Shown: positions 1 through 12,500 of the stretch, piece by piece
How positions within the stretch are numbered: position 1 is the first letter of the stretch
Layout: every line of letters begins with the position of its first letter
Source of the DNA: Batillaria attramentaria
Taxonomy: Eukaryota > Mollusca > Gastropoda > Batillariidae
DNA length: 64,000 nt
NCBI GenBank assembly: GCA_018292915.2
Contig: JACVVK020000005.1
Coordinates: 4,884,001 to 4,948,000 of the forward strand
Direction: 5' to 3'
The notes under the pieces: model-generated
What the model saw: the letters and a program-made list of their open reading frames with translations, nothing else
Told to the model about the DNA's origin: nothing
The model's database searches: none
Program-made: the position numbers and the translations under genes

Positions 1-999
1 AGAACACTGCACCATGAACAAAACAAACACAAAAGCCCTGAGCACGATTACTGTAATTTGTAAAGCAGCATTACTGTTTTGTGTTACAGGGATACAGAAC
101 ACTACATATATTGGGGAAAGGGTGGATGCAGCTTAAACCACCTCTCATTTTTAGGAATGGTTAGAAGGAAAACTGTATCCATGCAGAATTTAGGGCCATA
201 AAGAAAACATTATAACCAGCAAACCTGTAAAACAGAGGTTGATGAAAATGAGATTGCTGCCATTTTTGTGGCGCTTTAATTTGGTAGGTCAGACAGTCAA
301 GGGGTGCGGTTGATGTAGCACAGGGACATGTAGAATCAGATTCAGCGCACATTTCCAGCAGTTTCGATTGTGATTTCTGGTGCCGGAAAATGTTATTGAA
401 ATCCTGCCAAGTTGCCCCGAAGCCATCGCACATTGTTTAGTCCAGACAGGCCAGGATGTAGTACCTGGAGATGCTCTTTGGATCATATTATCCAGATCGT
501 GCAGTAAATGTCAGAGTCCCGTTGCCCGCTGCATAGTCACATTCCCCGAGAGCTGCGCAGAAGAAAGGGCCTGTCTACTCTTGTTTTGTCCGAACCAACA
601 TGCACAGCATCTGGCCTCTGTATATGTATGCCTCTGTTCTCGCCATTGTTGGATGACTTAGTACTGGTGTAGTGTATGTACTGGAGTGGAGAACTTGCCG
701 CTTCTTACCATCTTTATTGTTTTTTTTGGGGGGGGAGGGGGATGGGGGGTGTTGTTAATGTACAGGTCACGGTCTGTTTTCTTGTTCGTCTAGTTGTTTT
801 GATGGCATATTCGCTGGGAAACTAGTTATAATCACCAATTTGTGGAACTAGTCATTTCTTGTAGCTAGGGTATTGGATGTGCTCCTCACTTAGGGTTGGC
901 TGTTGTTGCTGGCAGAAACAAGTAATAAGCACTAATTGGTTGCCTGTGTTGTATCAGTTACACTTCTCTCCCCTCTCTCTCTCTCTCTTTTGTTCGGGT

Positions 1000-1160
1000 G
1001 TAGTCGGAATAGTCAAGCGGTTACTTTGAATGCTCGGATCATGACTCCCAGTTCGAATTCCGGTTGGGGCCAAATATTTGTGCTGGCCTTTTCCCTCGTT
1101 GCCTCGTCTATGGTATCACCCGTACATGGAAAAGGACGTTACACTCCCAAACGCCCACCC
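1000..1160 (+). mobile_element. tRNA-Lys-type SINE, degenerate copy
   Basis: Shares the body aaatatttgtgctggcc, cgttgcc..gtct, atatcaccc and aaaaggacgtta, ending in cccaaacgcccaccc, with the intact copies at 46496 and 52020. The tRNA-like head is diverged but keeps the B-box-like gttcgaattcc. Confidence 0.7.
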
Positions 1161-1451
1161 TCTCTCTCTCTCTCTCTCTGGTTCAGTTCAGTGCGTCTGC
1201 AGATCCGAAACGTACTTGGTGGGGTGGTAGCCTGTGGGAATTCCGACATGATGTCTAGGGCGCTGTGATTCACAAAGGCCTTTGTTTATTGCTGATGCGA
1301 TTAAACCCACCTTATGTTGCGCCAGACCATTTGAGATCCGGGGGAAAATCGCTGGTGTGTTTAGAATTTGTCTGCAGATAGCAGATCTTGTGTAAAGTCG
1401 CTTTGATTGGTAGGGTTCATTCTGCGATTTTCACTTCCAGCAGTTTGTCTC

Positions 1452-1473
1452 AGAGAGAGAGAGAGAGAGAGAG

Positions 1474-1527
<54 letters not shown>

Positions 1528-1550
1528 CGTGCATGCGTGCGTGCGTGCAT
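1452..1550 (+). repeat. (GA)n(GT)n microsatellite
   Basis: GA units to about 1477, then GT units, ending in gcatgcgtgcgtgcgtgcat. Confidence 0.95.
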
Positions 1551-2236
1551 TTTACTGAGAAAGCTGCAATCGTGGTTTTTAGGACAGTTGATGGTACGTG
1601 TAGTTTAGTCAGTTATGGTGAAATCGCAGGCCAGCATGAACTAAAATTGAAACAAGAATACGTCAGACTCTAATGTTATTCGTCATGTAGACCACACTTC
1701 GAGTTTGGTGTTAGACAGATAAAGAAAATCAATTTATCCACTGGATAGGTAGGTATAGGGATAGGTGAAGGCGGAGAATAGGCCACCACCAAGCCCTTCT
1801 TGTGTACATGTATACATGCATGCTCTCTGTAATGTTTTAAGCATACGTTTTCACACCGGTGTGTATTTATGTTGGCCGTTGGCTGTTATGTGTAACGGCA
1901 TGTGCATCCTTGAAATGCAAGCGCCCACATTGAAACAAATGTATTCCGTGCAACTGATAATCAGTGTTGCAATCCACCATGGCCTGGAGGGATAGTTTCA
2001 ATACATGTATGTACACTGATAGGCCTGAATTACGAAATGCACACACTGACTTAAAACGGGTCATCATTTACGCTCCACGAGCTTTTTTGCAGGTTGCAAT
2101 GACCCCGTATGGTGTTCATCTAACCAGTAACGCAGATTTATTTTTCTTGAACATACTTGTACAGGTGTCATTCAAAAGATTTTTTTTCCCCTTCTGTATC
2201 ATGATTGTATTCCTAGCGTTTTGTTTTCTGTTTCAG

Positions 2237-2719
2237 GGTTTGGAGGCAAGATGGACACATAGCCGAAAACCAAGTGTGTACCTGTTGGAAAAAGGAGCTT
2301 ACCAACTTCAGTCATGACACAAGAAGAAGATGTAACATAAGGACACTGCTGAGCTTATGCCCAAGTACAAACTTTTTTTTTTTTTCCTGTGCTGCAAGGT
2401 GATAGTAAATTCTTCTGAGGGCCAAGGAAAAATCCTGTGAAACTTCAAGGTTGTGCGTGCTTAACACTTTCGGAGGGCAGAACAAGTGGTGCTTCAAGTG
2501 CTGCTTGATTGTGCGCCTGTTTCAAAGATGTGTGAAGATGATTCGTGTCTTATTCACATTCACACCCCCGCACAGTGCAGACAGCAGTTCAGAATGATGC
2601 AAAAGTGTTGCTGAGTCCTTCAGGGAGATCTTAAGACTGTTTAAACGAGTTCAGCGTTACGGGTTGTTAGCGTGTGATGTGGTTGATCGTGCCATGTACT
2701 GGCATGTGACACGAGTGTG
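2237..2719 (+). other. SIPA1L1: 5' UTR part of the first coding exon of SIPA1L
   Basis: A pyrimidine-rich acceptor (ttttgttttctgtttcag) ends at 2236, so the exon with the start codon probably begins at 2237 and carries 483 bases of leader. In-frame TGA at 2684 closes the frame upstream of the ATG at 2720. The leader contains other short ATG frames. The promoter and earlier 5' exons are not identifiable here and may lie upstream of the window. The acceptor is inferred from consensus only. Confidence 0.5.
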
Positions 2720-4286
2720 ATGGCACAGTCACAGAATGAGCTGGACACCATCCGGCAGCGAGCCCGGCAGGCCGTGGAGTACTACAAACGGCAGGTCAAC
2801 TCCGCCAGTGCGGACACCCCCAGCAGGGGCCTCCATTCTGCCAGTCCACATGGCACCTACCAGCGCCAGCTTGACAAAGACGGCGGTCAGGTGGACCACT
2901 ACGAGAGGGTCGGAGGTCAGGTTCAGGGTCAGAGGTCGTCCATGGAGGACATCATGCACTCGGGTGTCGCTCCGGCATCTTCCAACAGTTTTTATCGGGC
3001 TAAGATGAAGGCGGGTATCATAGACATGCGCAGTTCCTACAATGAGCGGATCGGCTCAGGAAACGCTAGGCAGCGATCAAGAACTTTCCACGGTCCACAC
3101 CACTCGGGTCGCACCCGGACGCAGACCTACGCTGCGGACCCAAACAGAGGAAAGTCAGCCGGTTCTGTCCGAAGGGACGCACAGCACCAAGCCTCGCAGC
3201 CAAAGTTATCATCACCGCCCTCTCCCCCACCCCCACAGACATACCATCCTCAACACCACCACAACCAGCACGGAACCTCGTCACGGGTGGGTGGAACCCG
3301 GCGCAATAGCCGCGGGTTGTACCGCAGCAACAGCAATTTAGAAATGGACAGCATGGAGTGTATCGAGGATGATCTGCCTCTCCGCAGAGAGTATGGCAGC
3401 ACTTCCTCGCTGGACCTGTTGGCAGCCAACCAGGACAACTACGCCGACGTGCTGAAAGACTTCAAAAACGGAAATACTCCTAGTCAGCCAAAGTTGCGGC
3501 AGTTGTTGCGGGAGAAAGCAGTGAACGGGACGGCGGAGAAAGAGGAGGACGAGGGTTCCGATCAGGGAAAGTCTAAGGGCAAGTCAAAGAACAAAGACAG
3601 GAAAGCACGAGCCAAGTCCATTACGGGCGACAGCAGTGCTAGTATTCTGAAGAAACTTCGGGGTGGGAGCAGCAAGCACGACAGTACCGACCTTTCTTCT
3701 AAATCGGATGATAAGTGCAATGAGGACTCTGCGTCCGAGGACAGGATTCGGCAGAAAGCTTTCGTTCACTTTGACTGCCAAAGCATTGGTGTGCGTTTGA
3801 GCAAAAGCGGGAGAACACAGACATCGCCAAACTTCATGAAAAACACAACCACTGGTGCTTCCGCTGCCTCGGTCAAACGCAACAGTTACGCGGTGAGCAG
3901 TGACAAAGACATCGCGGACACGCTTGTGGACGATGACGAAGGTGACGGCAAGAGCAACGACATTGTGTTGTCGTGCCCATTCTTTCGTAATGAGATCGGA
4001 GGTGAGAGTGAGCACATGGTCAGTTTAACCAGGCTCACGGACTACAAACATCTACCTCCACCTCAGACTAGCAATAGCTCGAACAACAACAGCAGCAGCA
4101 ACCAGTCGTCAAGTGCAATGTCTTCTTCCTTTGTGCGCCACCCCGCCTGTTGTGGGGTGGCCATCTTGGACTCCTCCCCCTCCCCTTCCGGCCAGGTTCT
4201 TCCTCCACTTGTGACGCACCGCGGTCATGTGATAGAGTATGTCGATCATGGTGCCTACTACTACAGACACTTTTTCTACGGATACG
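2720..4286 (+). CDS. SIPA1L1: SIPA1L coding exon 1 (residues 1-523, N-terminal region)
   Basis: Starts [20 protein letters not shown], a short predicted helix, then a mostly disordered stretch rich in Ser, Gly, Arg and His, an acidic/lysine stretch (about 275-300), and the conserved-looking [13 protein letters not shown] near 350. It ends [13 protein letters not shown] at a GTATGT donor, phase 1. The large single N-terminal exon is typical of the family. The following 823-bp intron has only a poly-G run (about 4860-4880). Confidence 0.93.
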
Positions 4287-6895
4287 GTATGTTGATCAAT
4301 CACTGAAAGGCACTGGTCGTGTGGTTGTGTGTGCAATAATGTCTGTCTGACGTGAGAGATCATCTTCATCTTTCATAGATTATCGGGGAGTGTCCCTCAC
4401 AACTTTCAAATCTTGGGGTCACTTGGATCCTCTCTGTCAATTTCAGAGGGTCATTTTGTAAAAATTAAATCAGTGACATGTATTCTCAAAATCTTTGTGT
4501 ACACGGTGCACACATGTGCGTAAAAAGGAACACTGTCAGGGTCCCTGAAGTGTCTGTTTTCCAGTGTAGTCCTGCTCAAAATGTCCCATGCAGATTACTA
4601 CTACATGAAGAATATCACTGTTTCAAAGTTCCCAGGTACAGCTGCAAGTGACTCGGATGCAAAGCGAGTTGCCGCTATTTTTATCTTTCTTGACAATGTA
4701 TCTAGGCCTTGAATAATATTGCTAATACTAGTAATAGCTTTTAAATGGAATGCAATGTGCACACATGCTAAGTGAGTACAGCATGAATGCATTTATAATG
4801 TAGGTGTGCCTGTCTAGACTTGTAAACGAATGCATCAGTGTGTTTTTTTGTTTTTTTTTGGGGGGGGGGGGGGGAGGGGGGATACTGAATAGGTTAATAA
4901 TAATAGCAGGGTGTGGATCAAGATGTTGTTTACATAATTACATGAGTGAAGAACGAAGCCAATAGCAATTGTGGCAGTAGGTTTTGGTTGTGGTAGTGAT
5001 GATCATCTAGGTCAAGAGCAGTCTCTAATTAGAAAAGAATTCATATTTTTCCCAACCTGTAACTGCAAGCTGTGCTGTATTGTCATAGCCATTGGTTTGG
5101 TTTGTTTAGACCATCAGAACTTTTTCGGGAACGATGAAAACTTGGGCCCAGTCGCTGTCAGTGTTCGGCGAGAGAAGCTGGACCCTGAGGAGCGCACAAA
5201 CAACTTGGGCAAAGCGGACTTTGGGACGTACCAGTACCGCATCATCTGTAGGACCAGTGAGGTGAGATCAGAGAGAGGCTTTACTATAATACTCACTAAC
5301 TAAACTTGCACGTTGTTGTCATCCTGGAATTTTGCTGCAGCTCCATTTTGAAAGTAACGCAGGAGAAATGTGCAATTCATGTCATCCTGGCTGTTTTGTG
5401 AGTGCAGTTTCTGGCCAGATTCCGTAACTGTGTCGTCTTTTGTCATGTTTGTCATAAAAAAAGACCTGAAGATTTTGTTTAGCATAAATAGAAGCGCCCC
5501 TTTGGTGGTCTGCAAGTACAATACATACATGCAGTCTATTGATGGTATCAGTAGCTGTTGTCTGATTGGTTATGTACTTGCACATGTAGTTCGTAATTTC
5601 CAATCAACAACAGGTTGACTTGACATCACACTACTTTTGCTTTCTTCATGATATGAAGGGGAGCCGGGATAGCCGACTTTCAATGCTCGGGTTGTGAGTT
5701 CGAATCCCTCCTGGGACCAAATATTTATCCTGGCCTTTTTCATGTTGCCCTGTCTTTCAGATCACCCATATGTGGTGGAAAAGGATGTGAAACTCCGTAA
5801 CACCCACCCACCCTTCATGATATGAACATTTGCACGCTTGCACTGCTCTCTTGATTACAGTGACAAAGTACACAATTCTGATACATTACTTTTCAGTTGA
5901 CAACACTACGTGGGGCTGTAATAGAGGACGCTGTGCCATCGTCAGGCCGTCTGAGCAGCTCGCGGGGCGTACCCATGAAGGATGTGCTGGAGATGGCGCT
6001 AGGAGAGGTCCAACTATCCTGCCTCAAACAAGCCTTGCCAGGACCCAAAACTGCTGAACAGCTGCTGAAGCTTGACGAACAAGGGGTAGGTTGTTTTGGC
6101 ACATTGAATCATACACAGTTAACTGAAGCCGTGGCTGGAGCTGTCTGAAAGTGTTATGTGTAATGTTGTTTTTCTCATAGGTTAGCCACGAATTAATCTT
6201 TGTGGCTTGCGTAGCATATAGCCCTAAAAACTCACTCACTTACCCTTTCTCATAGGTCCAGGGGTGATGGTGTTAACAATCTGTATGGATGCATGTATGT
6301 CTGGTGTAAATTCAAGATTGACTGTGATGCGTGGAATACTCACAGATATACCTTTGGCAGTGTGTTTTGGTGAATATAAATTATGCGTGTTAAAATGAGG
6401 CACCACTTCCATTTACTACACACGTTTCCAGCAATGCAGACAGTCTTCATTGTTTGTTGTACTGGTAAGTCACCTGATAATGGGCTGTTTAGTTTCTTTA
6501 GGCGTGAAAGTAATTGACACAAAAATTTCTCAGCGTGTTGGCCTATCATGAGTACTAGAAGTCCAGGCTTAGTCTACTTCTGTTTCACAGCTGGTCCATA
6601 TCATTATGTGTTTAGTTGTCTTCTGCAAACATCATGCTGACTTGTGTTCTGAAGTTTTGCTTTTTCAAACAGATCTGCACTACGTACAAAGTTGGCATCA
6701 TGTACTGCCGTGGGGGTCAGTCGACTGAGGAAGAGATGTACAACAACGGTAAGCTATGCACAATGTAGTTTCTGTCTAGAAATGCCCTTTAGATTAATGC
6801 AGTACACACTGAACTGTTAGATCAAGTAAACTGCATTGAAATGTGTGTTTGAGCATCAGTGGTGTTTAGCTGGGGGATTAGGCGACAGGATCGTG

Positions 6896-6935
<40 letters not shown>

Positions 6936-9531
6936 ACAGCGTGAATTATTATAGACTTCTTTTAGTGTTTGTAACCCTTTTTGTACACTTTGTATTGCGT
7001 TTTGAAATAATAATGACATGTAGTAAAAGCAACTTCACGGTAAATGTACTTAAAATTATCTGCGTTGTGATGGGCTGATGGCCTAAACAATAAAGATTTG
7101 AATTTGAATATGTGCATCAGTGATCATTTTTTGTAGAAAATCTATGGGTGAAAACGGCGACGCGCACACAACTTTTTGTGTATGAAAAGCGCTCCAAAAC
7201 GAGGCTCTTCGGTAGACGAACGATTGCTTCTGATTGGGCAGACCAGACCACCTGATTGTAGTCTCATCCAATGAGATTTTACGTAACAATAGCTGTCGCT
7301 GGGTAGCAGACGAATTTTGTTGGGGAGTCTTCAGACTGTGAGCGCACAGCACTCTGTGTCGAAACTTTTAAAGTTACAACAATGCGCCAATCAGCGCACA
7401 GCTTAAGATTTTCATGGGTCATATTTTTTATTTATGCGCCAATGGCGCAAGGCGCGGACATAAAATGATCACTGGTGCATGATGCAGGTTTGTTTTTTTG
7501 TTTTTTTTTCCCCTTTACCAGAGTCAAGTAGCCCTGTGCTGGAGGAGTTCCTTGACCTCATTGGACAGAAAGTCAGGTTAAAAGGATTTGAGAAATACAG
7601 GGGAGGACTTGACTGTAAAAGTAAGTGTGTTGTACGTTTTGATTTTTAAAATGCTGTTTGCTTTCAGTCTGATACACCCTTGTGAGAGCGTACTGTGAGA
7701 TTGGTTGTAACACAGTCACAGCTTTATCTCCCAAAGAAGCACATCCTGGTGAAAGTGGCATGTATGATTTTGGCATCTCATTGGAGCTTGAGATCCTGGC
7801 CGATCGTCCGGGGTTCCCTCCGGGTACTCCGGCTTCCTCCCCCTCTGCTTTGGAAATGTGCCGCCCACAAAATGTGAAAAATAAATGCAAATCTAAATTC
7901 GGAAACTTAAATAGCTGAGCTGACCCTTTGCCGCACCATGTGATTGTACATGTAATATGTGTTTATGTCCAGTGTGTGAGAGAATGTGTGTGATTCACGT
8001 GAGCGTGCGTGTTGGGTTCAGTTTGTGGCGCTTTGAGCCAATTCATAAAATATATTGACATGGTGGGAAGCCCCAATTGGATGCCTTATGCAAGGGCAGT
8101 AACTCTATTCAGTGTTTAAAAACTTTTGGCTACATATGAATTGGTGTGTGGTTTTGCAGCTGACACGACAGGGCTGCACTCGTACTATGCCACGTTCAAC
8201 AACAACGAAATCATGTTCCACGTCTCCACTATCCTGCCCTTCACCCCCAACAATCAGCAACAGGTCAGTACTTTTGTCCTTTGTTGTGTGATTCATGGAG
8301 AGTCAGAAAGTTATGTGAATTTCATCAATACGTCAGGCTTCCAACAGCGCCTTTAAATATTTTTTTCTGTACTGAAATGGACTGCTTTGTCTTTTTTTCT
8401 CTTTTTTATTTCATAGTTTGTCTTTTGTAGCATCAGAAACAAACTTAAACTTAAAGTGCAGCTAGACAGTTTCTGAATAAAGAACTAAATTTCTGGTTGT
8501 ATTTTAACACTTGACACTGTATTTTAGAACAGCAGTTTTTGGTTCACTCGTTACGTAAATTAATGCTTGAATGCCTGGTCTTCCTGTCCTTGCAGTTGCT
8601 ACGTAAGCGTCACATAGGAAATGACATTGTGACAGTCGTATTCCAAGAGCCAGGAGCAATGCCATTCTCTCCCCGCACCGTCCGCTCCCAGTTCCAGCAT
8701 GTATTCATCATCATCAAAGTCAGCAACCCCAACACCGAGAATACTCGATACAGGTCAGTTGCAGCTTTCTCTGCATTAAAAAAAAAAAAAACCAAAAAAA
8801 CCCCAACAGTATTGTGTCCGCTGAATGTTCTGTATTTTTCAGAAAGATTGCTCTCTGGAGTGTAAAATTCTTACTGCCGTAGTCCTCTGCTGTTGGAACT
8901 GATGTCAGTGAAAGTAATTGCAACCTTATGTGCACATTTCCGTATGTTTACTAGGCCTCAAATGAGCCAAGTTATGTTTTGGAGCAGTTTTGGTTGTGAG
9001 AGCGCATGTAGGCTCGAAATAGTCTATCTAAATGCTTTTTACACTTTCCACGAGCAGTCAAAATTCTAATTCAAATTTTATGACTGAACAGTTGGTCTTG
9101 CCGATAGGACTCTCGCTGACTGTGTTAGCTGTGTCATCATGTACTCTTTTGTTGGCTCAGTCCCAGCATTTGAGATTTAATGAAGAGGAGCAGAGACTTA
9201 CAGTGGAATTTTGTCCTGCAGTTTTGTGATACAGACACCATGAGACTTGCTGTTTGCTTTCTTAACGTCTGTCTCAGTTTGCAATGTATTTTTTTCCCCA
9301 CCAGCATTGCTGTGACAAGGTCCAAGGATGTGCCACCCTTTGGACCACCCATTCCAGAAAATGGGGGCTTTCGTAAATCACCCGAGTTCGTTGACTTTCT
9401 CATGGCAAAAAGTAAGTTCACTTTGTGTTAGGGATATCTGAACAATGTTGAAGTCAGTAAAAGAGAGTGAACGTCTAAATTCTGTACATCAGCAGTGCAT
9501 TTGGTGATGGATCTTTGCAGAAGATGTGTAG

Positions 9532-9596
<65 letters not shown>

Positions 9597-12500
9597 CGCA
9601 TGCGCGTGTGAAGTGAATAGTGAAGTTGTACAATGATTGAAATTTTTTGTTGCTAAACAGTCATCAATGCTGAAAATGCTGCTCACAAATCAGAGAAGTT
9701 CCGCACAATGGCCCAACGAACAAGGCAAGAGTACTTGAAGGATCTAGCCACCAACTACGTCACCAACAATACTCTCGACTCAGGATCAAAACTCAGTGAG
9801 TATGAAGCCATGTTCTTCTTCTCTTGTGAAGAGAATTGTTGAATAAAACTTGAGAAGTGAAGAGAATCGCTAAATAAAACTTGAGAAGTGAAGTGAGCGT
9901 GCTGGATACTATGCTTGCAGTTGTGGAAGTCCAGTTCATTTTCACCCGTTAACTCTTACAGCACTCCATTTTGTCCTCACCTTCACTTGTTTTGGTCTCT
10001 GTTAGACTTGGCTCCCCCCTCTACATGTGCTTAGGGTTGGGGTAATATCAGAAAGGGAAATCACCTCACTGTTCAACTCTTGCAAGTCAGTAGGAGTTGC
10101 TCCCTTTTGTTTTGAAAGTGACCTAACCCTAAAAAGCTGTGTGTGTCACTGGATTAACTCCTTACGAACTGCTGTTGATGTGTATAGTTCTAGCAGGACA
10201 TGATTGTGCTTGGGCTAAGCATGTTCCTTCAGCACACTTTTAACCACATCTTTTACGAGAGGTATTGCAGACCTGCCTACACTACACATTGACCATAGAA
10301 AACTAAGTAATTTTGGGTTTACTACGCAACTACGCATTTAATTGCCCCACTACACATTTTTTCCCCCCTAAATCTACGTAATTTAGCGGTTAGCGTTTCG
10401 TCAAATCCAATCTGAACTTTTGCACGCGCCGATCCAGCTTTTTGAACGAGCCTCATTCAAAGTTCAACGATGTATAAATACCCGGTAGAAAGAAATTTGG
10501 CTTTAAAAAAAAAACAAAAAAAACTGAGATACTATGGTAGTACACTGTAACCAGTCGAATCAAACAAGCCAAAGAATAGAATAGTTGATTTGCAGCTTAA
10601 GCTGGCACATTTCGGTTGGGATGCGTTAGGACTACTCATTTGGCCAGGAAACTACTCGTTTGGTTTTTGGCACTACTCATGTCATGTTTGGTGGGTAGGC
10701 AGGTCTGGGTATTGGCAGCGACACTCGGCAGCTGATAGTGAACCCTGTTACAGTACATTGTACTGGTAAGTGTAGTCAGGTGTTCTTGATTGTTGTCTTT
10801 GACTGTGACATGGTGTGCTTGCAGGCAAGTTTGCGCTGGGCAGTGGAAGAAAGAAGGAGAAGACGAAACAGAAAGTTGTGCCAGATATGTACGCCAAGGG
10901 AGCTCTGGTGTGGAACGTTCAGGTGGGTGTGAGAATCATATCAAGATGTAGTTATGCACTGCATATCTGGATAATATTATCTGGCGTTGTTTGTTTTTAG
11001 GGAAAATAGTCACAAAAGTACAAAAGAAATCATGAATATCATCCTACTTTCCATGAAAAAAGCAGTGCATTTTTAATTTTAAAAAAAAGAAAAAAAGTAT
11101 GGGTGTTGTGAACTACTGGTATTCATTAATTTGTTAGATAAAGCGTATTTGACCCCTTATCACAAGGCAATTTTTGGCCAGCTCTGTTTTGAGAATGCAT
11201 GTTGAGAATATATACTTTTATATAGCATCAGACACAGCAACTCTTCAGTGTCCATGCTTTTGTTGTTAGGTTGAGGATATGAGCAGCGCGGTGCAGATGG
11301 AGTGCATGCTTGCGATTGCGGCTGACACGATTGTCCTTGTGGAGGCTGCCAGCAAGGACGTCATCTTCATGGTTCCATGCAGTACAGTCATCGGCTGGAC
11401 ACTGCAGGCCTCCAGGTACCGTGTATACTGTTTTCCAAATGTATGGTCCCCAGGCCCTGCCAAATTTTCAGCATTGCTGTTTTGTTTGTTGCTTTATTTG
11501 TTGTTGTTTGGGTTCTTTTGGGGTTGGTATGTGCGTGCGTGTGTATGTGGTGAGGGGTGGTGTGGTTGTGCCTGCCTTTAGACAGTTCTCATGGCGGAAT
11601 GTTGCCCGTGGCCACCATTTGTTTACCTCCTTCCATCCCCCCCCCCCCCTTTTTTTTCTTTTCTTTTTTGTTTGTTTGTTTGGTGGTTGGTTGGTTGTTT
11701 TAGGGGTTTTTTGCCTGCCTTTGGGCAATTCTTATTAAGTTATGCCTGAATGCTGCTCATTGCCAAGCAGGGGCGGTCGGTGGTCTAGTGGTTAAGAGAC
11801 TTGTCACCAATGCGAGAGGTCAGGGGTTCGAGACCCACTCGGGGCCAAGAATTTTCCTCCATTTATGTGGCACCGTTCATTCGGGCCAATTGTCAGGAGT
11901 TCTCTCCGGGTACTCCGGCTTCCTCCCCCTCTGCTTTGGAAATGTTCAGCCCACCAAATCTGAAAAATAAATGCAATTCTAAATTCCGAAATTTAAATAG
12001 CTGAGCTGACCCTTCGCACCACGTGATTGTAATGTGTTTATGTCCATTGTGTGAGAGAATGCGTGTGATTCACGTGAGCGTGCGTGTTGGGTTCAGTACA
12101 CGGCTCTTTGAGCCGATTCATGAAATTGGGTAAAGCGCCTATACAATACTCATTATTATTATTATTATTATTATTTGTTACCCTCTGTACGTACATTCTT
12201 CCCTCCTCCACCCACACTCAGCTATATGTGCCTACAGTCACCCTACCATGCATCAGATACGCTTGGCCTTACACACCAGTATTTTGTTTACTTTTAGCAT
12301 CCGGCTGTACTTCGGACAAGGGGAGTGTATCCTTCTGCGGCCTTACTATGGAGACATGGAGGAGATGATGGAGATCATCATGCGACTGAAGGCTGTTTCT
12401 CAGGGCACGGAGGTGAGACTTAAAACCACTAAATCAGAAGAAAAGAAAAAAAAAACCCATATTGAGAGATGATAGAAAAATGAGAATGTTTACTTTGTTT

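Larger units (their letters stand above)
1..2236. other. Upstream non-coding DNA, probably a 5' intron of SIPA1L
   Basis: No exon can be supported. It holds a degenerate tRNA-Lys-type SINE (about 1000-1160), a GA/GT microsatellite (1452-1550) and a G-rich run near 728-750. The acceptor at 2235-2236 suggests the stretch is the 3' end of an intron between a leader exon outside the window and the first coding exon. Confidence 0.4.

Noticed and set aside
1964..2317. 117-codon open frame upstream of the SIPA1L start
   Set aside because: It crosses the likely acceptor at 2236 and contains a poly-T stretch; not a plausible protein.
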